This document shows positions 1 to 7,112 of a stretch of 10,952 nt of DNA, in pieces. The DNA lies in assembly GCA_029747585.1 (NCBI GenBank), contig JAPEVF010001332.1:1-10952 (forward strand), given 5' to 3'. Source of the stretch: Pleurotus djamor (Eukaryota; Basidiomycota; Agaricomycetes; Agaricales; Pleurotaceae). Positions within the stretch are counted from its first letter, which is position 1. The number at the start of each line of letters is the position of its first letter. Made by a program: the position numbers and the translations under genes. The notes under the pieces are model-generated. The model did not search any database and was not told the DNA's origin. It saw only the letters and a list, made by a program, of their open reading frames with translations.

Positions 1-2
1 TT

Positions 3-40
3 CACAGACATGAGTAGTAAGTGAGAAACCTTGACATATA
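3..40. repeat. Partial copy of the 360-bp repeat at the window edge
   Basis: The bases from about position 3 match the head of the units at 1536, 1896 and 2260 (the word acatgagtagtaagtgag), then ttgacatat, and then diverge. This shows that the repeat family is dispersed, not confined to the tandem pair. Confidence 0.6.
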
Positions 41-916
41 TCTCAACGTGGCGGTACCTTCTTTCGACCTCACGATCCTTTCATCTACTTCTGCGAGGTA
101 ACACAACATGATCCAGTCCCTGTTGTATTCGTATCAATTTTCATTTGTACTCCATCGAACATAGGCATACTATTCCCATACGGCCCTCTGACCCGAGTCC
201 AAACCTACACGCTTGCAGGCCTGGCTAGCGGAGAACTGTACTCCTTGAGACGACACCCGCTTAGCCGACTGCCCAATGCCTCTGTGCAATGTTTCTCGCA
301 AGTTTTCGGATCTTATTCCGTTCTCACTGGGATAGATTTGACGAGCCAGGGCTTCGGCAAAGACGCTGAGTACAATGGTTCACAGACTTAGCTTGACAGG
401 TGCCGCATGGCAGTGGCTGCCTTCGAGGCTTCGAAACGTGCGGTGTGGTAGGGATCCAGATTGATGATCCAGATTTGATACCGATGGAAGGACAGTTCAA
501 TTGAGGAACCAAATGATCTGCCACTACGAAACATTTGACAGACATTGGAAAACAAATCACACACACTATTTCAATGGTTCGCCCTCGCTTCCATGGGTGC
601 GAACGAAAGCGACAGGCCGATGTCCAATAGCTTGATATCATTAGCTGAGGGTAACGCACGATGTCCCACCTCGAAATCGTGAGGCTTGGATGCGAAGAAC
701 ATACCATTATAATTTACCCCAGGTATGCTTCTCGCCCTCGCCCCCACTCAACCGGGGGGTGTAACAGACTACAAGATGTTTCATATGTCCAAGTTTCCAT
801 CTCAAATGTCTTATGCGAGCCGCCCAGTGTGTCAAGCCTTGTTACCAGCTCCAAGCGACAAGTATCTGAGTTACGCACCAAAGTCCTTGAGGTGTCCTTT
901 CTGACCTTTAATCCCT

Positions 917-936
917 TCGTCTGACCTTTATTCATT
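917..936 (-). repeat. Inverted fragment of the 360-bp repeat
   Basis: These 20 bases are the exact reverse complement of 1832-1851 and of 2196-2215, which lie near the end of each 360-bp unit. Sequence on both sides diverges quickly, so this is either a short relic of an inverted copy or a shared terminus of the repeat family. Confidence 0.55.
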
Positions 937-1535
937 CTCATGAAACCAGGCCGCTCCAAAGCCTAGTAGCTACTTTTTCACTCTACTTATCCTTGTACTC
1001 AAGGATTCCGATACTTAGTTACCACTCGGAGGCCCTGATGGTCGATTCCGACACCTGAACATGATGTTCCCGTTGGGCGCTTCGTGGCTGATCTGGGCGT
1101 CGTCGGAGTAACTCTTGACTTACTCAAGTCCAACCTCAACCTAACTCAAGTTTCCTGAAACCGCCACCTGACAACCAACACCCTGAGTGCGTATCATCTT
1201 TGTTCTTGTTTTTCTATTTTCGGAAGTATCAGATGACAGATTGCTCAACAAGAAACGAAGCGAGTGGCGAACGTGATCAAAAGGCGAATACATAGAAGGC
1301 GACGAAGGTGAGTACTCCTGCAATACCTGTCAAACAAGCGCAGTGAATCGATCAGCGTCTACCTTCTGTGCCGCTCGCTCCCTCACTTGTCACCTGCCAT
1401 ATATCCCGACTTGTGGATATTGCAATGCTCTGTTAAAGCTGTGATATCGAATATCTGGACGGTGCGCCGGTGACCCAGTGACTGATGGATGTCAATGCTG
1501 AAACAAGACGAACATCAAAAGTCTGAGACTTCATA

Positions 1536-1895
1536 GACATGAGTAGTAGGTGAGCAACCTTGACATATTTCTTCGTGAGTGCGCTATGACTCATCCTAGG
1601 CACGATTTCACAACGGTCCCACAACGTCGGCTTGGTCGAACATCGCATCGGTAGAATACCTGCATCGGTGCAGGAAGCGCCATGAAGCGCTCGACGGAAC
1701 AGTTATTCACCAGATCCCGGGATTGAAAATGGGGAGCTCCGAGCCGCCAGTGAGCATCGGAATCGTGTTCTGTGGATCAGAGCTACACGGAAATATGATT
1801 TTCGGGGCAGATGATGAGCTAGGTGAGGTGCAATGAATAAAGGTCAGACGAACTAGCATCGAACCAGCATCGAAAGTCTGAGACGTCGCGACACA
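1536..1895. repeat. Tandem repeat unit 1 (360 bp)
   Basis: This unit and the next align almost base for base: 1561-1620 and 1921-1980 are identical. The visible differences are one 4-base insertion in unit 2 (near 2019) and a few substitutions, for example in the region 1790-1797 against 2150-2161. Some similarity extends left to about 1505. On the - strand the unit holds an open frame of about 70 codons (1433-1648), whose product shares its first part with the matching frame of unit 2. I do not recognise that peptide. Confidence 0.9.
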
Positions 1896-2259
1896 GACAT
1901 GAGTAGTAAGTGAGCAACCTTGACATATTTCTTCGTGAGTGCGCTATGACTCATCCTAGGCACGATTTCACAACGGTCCCACAACGTCGGCTTGGTCGAA
2001 CATCGCATCGGTAGAATACTTACCTGCATCGGTGCAGGAAGCGCCATGAAGCGCTCGACGGAACAGTTATTCACCAGATCCCGGGATTGAAAATGGGGAG
2101 CTCCGAGCCGCCAGTGAGCATCGGAATCGTGTTCTGTGGATCAGAGCTACGCGGCAATATGATTTTCGGGGCAGATGATGAGCTAGGTGAGGTGCAATGA
2201 ATAAAGGTCAGACGAACTAGCATCGAACCAGCATCGAAAGTCTGAGACGTCGCGACACA
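1896..2259. repeat. Tandem repeat unit 2 (364 bp)
   Basis: This is the second copy of the unit. It is 4 bases longer because of an insertion that, read on the - strand, creates a consensus GTAAGT splice donor at 2018-2023 directly after a short frame ending in Met-Gln. Unit 1 lacks this donor. The duplication is young, judged by the few differences. The first ~25 bases of a third copy follow at 2260-2284 before the sequence changes. Confidence 0.9.
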
Positions 2260-2284
2260 GACATGAGTAGTAAGTGAGAAACCT
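2260..2284. repeat. Truncated third copy of the 360-bp repeat
   Basis: The head of the unit (acatgagtagtaagtgag, then aaacct) recurs at the right end of the tandem pair and stops at about 2284. It is closer to the copy at the left window edge (gagaaacc) than to units 1 and 2 (gagcaacc). Confidence 0.7.
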
Positions 2285-2300
2285 CACCACATACCTTGAC

Positions 2301-2428
2301 GATCACAAACTTTTCTTATCAGATGCATGGTTGTTTACAAAGTCGAAGTCTATGCATGAACACTTGTGTAGGGGATCTTTGTTCAAAAATTCACATCCCC
2401 AGCGTCATCATTTACACCGACCGACATC
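2301..2428. repeat. 128-bp repeat, copy A
   Basis: The copy begins with gatcacaaacttttcttatc and ends with a segment containing ttcacatcc, agcgtcat and accgaccg-catc. The same start word occurs again 128 bases on. Copy A has roughly 45 extra bases in its middle compared with copy B. Nothing in it suggests a gene. Confidence 0.75.
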
Positions 2429-2516
2429 GATCACAAACTTTTCTTATCCTTGCGACTTGGTTCAAAAGTTCACATCCAATGTTCGTTAAGCGTCATTGTT
2501 TATACCGACCGCCATC
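2429..2516. repeat. 128-bp repeat, shortened copy B
   Basis: The first 20 bases are identical to those of copy A. After the deleted middle, the words ttcaaaa-ttcacatcc, agcgtcat and accgacc-gccatc follow in the same order, with a short extra segment before agcgtcat. It is a direct, imperfect tandem copy. Confidence 0.75.
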
Positions 2517-3542
2517 CCGTATAGGGGGGTCCTTGGTTGCGACAATGTTTTTCGCGACACAAGGTAACACTTTGGGGCGACTCGTCACTTCTCCATATTC
2601 AGGGATCCAATCCGAAATCAATGTCAATTGGCAGGATGGGGTGGCTTCTATAGCTATGGTTCGAGCTATTGGTCTGATGTCGACTGAGGAACAGTCTGTC
2701 TAGGTAAGGTATTCCTTCAAACGCTACCACAAATTTGTGCTCGATTGAGTCAACATCACCTTAGGGAGACCGCGACTTGGACGTGCCAATCGCATACCGA
2801 TAAATATGGAACTAAAACGCTGAGGTGGGAACAACCCTGCTACTTAGTTGAGGCAAGGCGAGGTGCGAACTGGCAAAAATCGATCTGCGCAAGCAGTTGA
2901 TTGACCGAACTTGGATATCTGCGAGGGGCCGATTCAATCAATCAAGCTCAAGCTTCGTAGACCTTCTCCTCTCAACGCGGTTTGCACGAAGTCGAATTGC
3001 GTTTCCATGCATTTTTTGTCCATAAGAATGAACCCCGACGACGCAGTGAAACAAGATTCTGCTCGTCTTCCTAGCATCCATGTCTGGCTCCCCAAACTGC
3101 GCACCGTCCTCCGTGTGGTCGACTCTCCAGATGGATGTTGTTCTCTCCCGAGGGGACTTTCTTTCGTATTCGGCGGACGACATGCAGACAATTGTTAAGC
3201 CATAGAAAGTTCACTTCGTTTGCATGTCTCAACCACCCACTTAACATAGTTTCTATAGCCCCATCACGGATACCGGCCTGCCTGTCGCACCCAGAAGCTT
3301 ACTCGCCCATTCTCGAACCCATTCCTTTGACCTCCCAAAATGCTTTCACGATGTGGAGGCGAAAATATCTGTCTACAAAGTTCCCTCCTCGCCACTCGAG
3401 GGGCACACCGTGGCGTCTTGCGGGGCAGCCTCTATGCATAAGTGTAGTTTTTTCTGTTGGTGAATTGCATGCTGTGATGCTCTACGCTTCTGATCCGAGC
3501 TCTTAGATTCGATAACGGGTGTTCTCCAGTCAGGACGCTTTT
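2517..3542. other. Intergenic, no gene recognised
   Basis: Several open frames of 80-135 codons exist on both strands (for example 2296-2703 + and 2934-3191 -). They overlap one another, share no motifs and have no consistent splice pattern. I cannot support a gene here. The + strand frame 3135-3506, just upstream of the next gene, could be a diverged upstream exon of it, but I see no clear homology to prove that. Confidence 0.4.
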
Positions 3543-4234
3543 ATGCCGCACCCAAGCACCGGCATCAGGAACGGCAACCTGTCGCGGTGCCACCTTCACC
3601 AACCTGTACGTGTTCGTTGGCCCACCGTCCCGCCGCCTGATTCCCACATTCACTCTTCACCAGTGCCGCCTAGCAGTCTTCCAATGGAACGTTCGCTCGC
3701 TACTGAAGGGGAGGGCACCGTTGCCAGTCCAATCACTATTGTCGAACCCCCCATCGAGCTCGCTACTGAGGGGAAAGGCACCGCTGCCAGTCCAATCACT
3801 ATCGTCGAACCTCCCAACGACCATTTTGATGGTCAGGGCACCATCGTCAATCTGATATTCGTTGACGATAACGAGGCCACCGCTCTAATCACTGCCGTTG
3901 AAACCCCCAATGTCCATTTTGATTGTCAGGGTAACGTCGTCGATCCCATTGTTGTTCCTGTTCCGGGCATGTCGCTTGATCATCGAAGTTATAGGATTTA
4001 GCTGACACAAAACCTACAGATTCGGTCCCAACGAGGCCAGTCACACCTGTCCTTGTCCGCTATGGTGCTCATTACAGGGGCCCCCGCGGAGGCTTGCGCT
4101 CGTGCTGGGACCTTAGTCACGGTGGCGTTCCTTTGGCACACTTTTTAGGAATGTTCGTCGAATGCCCAGGCTGTGGTAACATTTTGGTTGGTGCATGCTT
4201 CGCCGCCCATGCCTGCGGGGTTGATGAAGATTAA
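3543..4234 (+). CDS. Uncharacterised protein with one CCHC finger-like module
   Basis: Function is unknown. The likely model is two exons, 3543-3930 and 4020-4234, giving about 200 residues. The intron is uncertain: donors at 3931 (89 nt, GTAACG) and 3988 (only 32 nt) both keep the frame with the acceptor at 4017-4019, behind a ctgac branch-like word. The N-terminal half is Pro- and Thr-rich and holds two 21-residue tandem repeats (about residues 52-93). The C-terminal half carries the module [DN][LM]x3G[VL]x4Fx2[LM]FV followed by C178-x2-C181-x11-H193-x-C195, then stops within five residues. The same module occurs twice in the gene at 5427-6427, so the two are probably paralogues. The true start may lie upstream; the ATG at 3543 is simply the first in frame. 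Zinc binding is inferred from ligand spacing only. Confidence 0.5.
3696..3821 (+). repeat. Two tandem 63-bp coding repeats
   Basis: Units 3696-3758 and 3759-3821 each encode 21 residues beginning LATEG and containing ASPITIVEPP. Most differences lie in third positions, with a few amino acid changes (E/K, V/A, IE/ND). Downstream, the words HFDGQG (3822) and HFDCQG (3915) form a looser second repeat 93 bp apart. The unit length is a multiple of three, so copy-number change would keep the frame. Confidence 0.85.
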
Positions 4235-5426
4235 TCTCGTAGCTCAGAAAAGCACTGCACAGTACACCTGTAGTAGGATTCGTCAAATCTCTCTGAAAAT
4301 GTCTCTTCTTGGCATTGGCTACACCATCGTCCCTGATCCCTTCATTGTCATCTAAGAGATAGGAAAGCATCAATCAAGGACCACATCCAATGCAAGGGCC
4401 TCCCACCACTTTGTCAACTCACCCCATCGATGCCTGCTTCCCTAGGGCACGAGGATGACGCGAACATCCATTCACCGATGGCTCCAGTTGAAAATTCTGC
4501 GAATCAATCAAGGAAGCATCTTCTTAAAGGATATGGATCAAGATCGTCGCAGATCGTCGAGTTTCACCGAGCCAGGCAGGACGCTACTTCTTCAAAGCCT
4601 CGAGGCAGATCGCTGAGCCAGTGTAATCCTCGGATGGGCACCTCTGGGAAATGGGGGTTACATCGCTGTCAGGTTCTATTGGAAGTTCACGTCACAATAT
4701 GTAGGTCAGGGGTCGAATGCCGGGCCATCCATGGAAACTGCAAACAGCGAGTTGCGTTTAGCCAGGGCCAGAACTGGCCACGATTACGCCACGTGAGCGT
4801 CCGATAATTCCAATTCTGCGAATCCTCCATCGAGGAAGACTTTGTTGAGTCGAACGCCTCGCTATCGGCCTTGACTGTACGAAGCACATTGACTGAGCGG
4901 AATCATTAATGACCTTCTGGCACACGACCGAGGGGGTCTCGATACGCAGAGTTGATGTCTGATCGAGCGCGAGGCCGTGGTCGAGAGCTTATGGTACGGA
5001 TCTCGCTGACCTCTAAGCTTCATCAACGTCAACGACCATCTACCCGAGTGCTAGTCGCTTCCCTCGCTGGTATTAACCGCAAATGGGTCAGGTTGTTCCC
5101 GATCGGACTTTTCTTATTGCTCATATCATTGACATAGCGAGTCGTCTAACATCGTCTAACACTACCCAACATCCCCAACGTCCCCACCGCCCCATGCCAC
5201 ACGGTGCGGAATATATCTACCCACACAAACCAGTTCTCACTATAGAACTGGGGAAATGGTCGTGGCTTCTCAGCAGGATCGGTTCTTTTCCTCACTGTGT
5301 CCTCACGTACGACGCATCCCTCAGCCCTTGGGGAGATGTGACGCCTCTCCCATAGTAGGTTTCGTGGTTCTCCGCAATATCGGCTGTCGCCCACTCACTC
5401 AAACAACCGTTTCAGCCCCCTCGAAA
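4235..5426. other. Intergenic between the two finger genes
   Basis: The + strand frames at 4430-4807 (125 codons) and 5083-5355 (90 codons) show no family motif, no second finger module and no matching frame or splice pattern. I do not call them genes. A short imperfect repeat (aattctgcgaatc, then a caaggaag/cgaggaag word) occurs at 4492 and 4811. The last ~400 bases presumably contain the promoter of the downstream gene; they hold a perfect 8-base stem with a 6-base loop at 5230-5251 and an AT-rich word near 5209, but I see nothing decisive. Confidence 0.4.
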
Positions 5427-6427
5427 ATGACATCTTGGTNCCCCCCCGGTCAAATTGAAAGGTACATGCAACTGTATCGTTTCAACGCCTACTGCTTTCA
5501 TGGCACTCATGCACGGATCGCCTATCGCGAGGGTGACGTTGTACTGGAATGTTCGCACCCTAACAATCCATGCCCATACAAAGGTAATATCGACAGTCTC
5601 CGTCCCATGCCAGGCATAAATCTCACCATCCCACAGTGAACATGGACCTAGCCTATGAAGACGCGTCCGATTGTGCAGAGTATTACCTTCGCATCCGTAA
5701 GCCCCCCATGGTCTCCCGCCAACACCCTCTTCTATTCCCACAGGTCCGGACCCCTTCCATGTCGAATCCACGAGTGATGATAGCCTCAGAGTTATGGGTA
5801 CGTCCGTGTTCGGACGTTGCATCCCTACCCTCCTTCAGGTACTCATCATGCTTCTCGAAATAGATTCCCAGTCTGAAGTATCCGACCGTGAAACAGACGA
5901 AGATAGTTCAGAGGACGAGATGGTCTTCGACGGAGGATGCGTCGTCAACAATCTTGAAGACCCATATGAAGTCGCGGTTTCATACGGACGTCATCCAACT
6001 TTATTCGACTATGTACACGTACGCCCACCTCATGTCCCATACGGCCAGCACGTGTTGCCTCCACCATCACTCGACGAAGTGGAACTGTACGGAGAGGGCT
6101 GCTTGGATCTGATGGGCCAAGGCGTGGAGCACAGCATGTTTGTAAAATTGTTTGTGCAATGTCCCGCATGCTCTCTTTTCTTTTTTGGCGCGTCCTTCCT
6201 CCCGCATGCCTGTGGCTCAGATAGTGAGTGTGCCTTGTCATCTATCTTGAGCATCTGCTTCATGTCAGTTGACTGGCCACTCAGAACCCAGACGCGAAGA
6301 CCTTTTTAACATGTGGGAGCATGGTCTGCCCAGGGACGTCTTTGACAAACTCTTTGTGCGGTGCACTTCGTGCTTATTATACCTGACTGCGGATAGCTAC
6401 GAGTTTCATGTCCAATGTTTGGGGTAA
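5427..6427 (+). CDS. Uncharacterised protein with two CCHC finger-like modules
   Basis: Function is unknown. Five exons fit canonical GT-AG splicing with every phase in register: 5427-5583, 5637-5696, 5744-5797, 5864-6223 and 6285-6427, giving 257 residues. Introns are 53, 47, 66 and 61 nt. The ATG has a good context (AAAATGA). An N-terminal Cys/His-containing segment (about residues 20-50) is followed by an acidic Ser/Glu/Asp stretch (91-110), then two copies of one module: C190-x2-C193-x11-H205-x-C207 and C237-x2-C240-x11-H252-x2-C255. Each is preceded by the same [DN][LM]x3G[VL]x4Fx2[LM]FV signature. The last intron lies between the two modules, and the protein ends two residues after the second. 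Skipping the 66-nt intron also leaves an open frame, so that splice is less certain. One base (5440, codon 5) is undetermined. A zinc-binding nuclear or scaffold role would be a guess. Confidence 0.72.
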
Positions 6428-6569
6428 TATTAGGGACTTTCAATGTTCGGCTAACGATCGTTTCGAAACGGTCGCAATGAAAAACGAATTTGTGCCCTCT
6501 GCCAAATCTCTTCATCTGGCGAATATGGCGCCATTGCCGTATCAGAAATAACCAAATACCATATCGGTT

Positions 6570-6904
6570 CTAGGAAGGAACTTGTCAATTACTGACCTAA
6601 AAGAGTTAATTCGTCAGGCGGGGTGACGTGTGACTGGCCCGACGAAATTTTGGTTTCGTCAGGCGCGCTGGTCCAGCGTGACATTTCGGCGCCGCAGGCA
6701 AATTTTTCGTCAATTTAGGGCTTCTGGGGACCCATTTTGGGGGGATTTTTAGTGACTTTCACCCAGAATTTTCGTCAGGCCCTCCCGAATTGCGTGACTG
6801 GCGTGACTTTTCGTCATTTCCGAGGGGCCTGTGACGCGTGACTGACGAATTGACTCTTTTAGGTCAGTACGTTTGTATGCCCGATGCCAGTCAAATAAAC
6901 TTAC
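6570..6904 (-). other. KDZ fragment intron enlarged by a MITE
   Basis: The donor is GTAAGT (read down from 6904) and the acceptor is CTAG at 6571-6570. Removing it joins ...GNIVA to NRY in frame, as the family requires. At 335 nt it is far longer than the 46-66 nt introns elsewhere in the window. Subtracting the 276-bp MITE and one duplicated TA leaves exactly 57 nt, the normal size. Confidence 0.8.
6592..6867. mobile_element. MITE with 26-bp inverted repeats and TA target duplication
   Basis: The terminal inverted repeats are 6592-6617 and 6842-6867 (beginning CTGACCTAAAAGAGT), with a single mismatch (6607). TA flanks both sides (6590-6591 and 6868-6869), the duplication expected of Tc1/mariner-type or similar transposases. 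The 276-bp interior has no coding frame. It is packed with subterminal words TCGTCA and GTGAC in both halves, including a short hairpin with a GACGAAA/TTTCGTC stem near 6639-6659. It is non-autonomous; no transposase for it is visible. The near-perfect inverted repeats suggest fairly recent insertion. Confidence 0.9.
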
Positions 6905-7112
6905 CGCAACGATGTTTCCCACATTGTCGGTCAACCGAGATAGCGTCTGATAGAACTCATACGCGGAAGCCTTGGAGTTGAAGCTTAGAAGCTGAAAGTG
7001 GTGCTTCCCGGCCTTCGAGGCGGAGGACTTCGCGAAGGTAAATGTCTCGTTTCACCTGGACTGATATACATACTGACCCTTCGTCGCACAAAAGATGGGT
7101 CAACGGTGTGGT

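Larger units (their letters stand above)
1..1504. other. Intergenic, no gene recognised
   Basis: No stretch here reads convincingly as a gene. The longest open frame is on the - strand at 324-707 (127 codons); it has no motif I recognise and no matching splice pattern. Positions 661-959 are open on both strands, which is typical of chance. Bases 3-40 resemble the start of the 360-bp repeat unit found at 1536. Bases 917-936 are an exact inverted copy of 20 bases from inside that unit, preceded by a second copy of an 11-base word (900-910 and 920-930). The stretch therefore looks like decayed repetitive DNA. Confidence 0.5.
6492..7045 (-). pseudogene. KDZ (Kyakuja-Dileera-Zisupton) transposase-type gene fragment
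   Basis: Two exon pieces on the - strand, 7045-6905 and 6569-6492, join through an intron (6904-6570) to give about 73 residues. They carry the signature seen just before the catalytic part of fungal KDZ transposases with the CxC2-like cysteine-cluster domain: TFTF, then HFQLLSFNSKASAYEFYQTL, RLTDN-G, then NRY, QWRHIRQMKR and GRGH. In intact relatives the region reads like FHLL-LQ-K-AYDFY--L-RLTDN-G, NRY--F, -WRHLK-LKR-GRGHD. After GRGH the frame is lost; a +1 frame keeps a little further similarity (IAT----SLA) before a stop. The DDE-type catalytic region and the N-terminal cluster are not in the window. It is a dead relic abutting the broken end of the myosin gene. Confidence 0.8.

Noticed and set aside
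324..707. 127-codon - strand open frame
   Set aside because: No recognisable motif, no conserved composition and no splice context. It overlaps other chance frames.
1853..2256. Retrotransposon gag-like reading of the 360-bp unit on the - strand
   Set aside because: A short frame vaguely recalled copia-type gag, but there is no zinc knuckle, protease, reverse transcriptase or LTR in the window.
2911..3198. Overlapping open frames on both strands
   Set aside because: Three frames are open at once, which is expected by chance in this composition. None shows family features.
4430..4807. 125-codon + strand frame containing several Cys
   Set aside because: The cysteines do not match the finger module spacing or its FV signature, and no splice links it to the finger gene upstream.
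5083..5355. 90-codon + strand frame before the two-finger gene
   Set aside because: No similarity to the neighbouring genes and the frame does not join by a plausible splice. It is more likely upstream noncoding sequence.
6459..6470. 12-bp perfect palindrome CGTTTCGAAACG
   Set aside because: Short, not repeated, and inside the decayed KDZ remnant, so it is probably chance.
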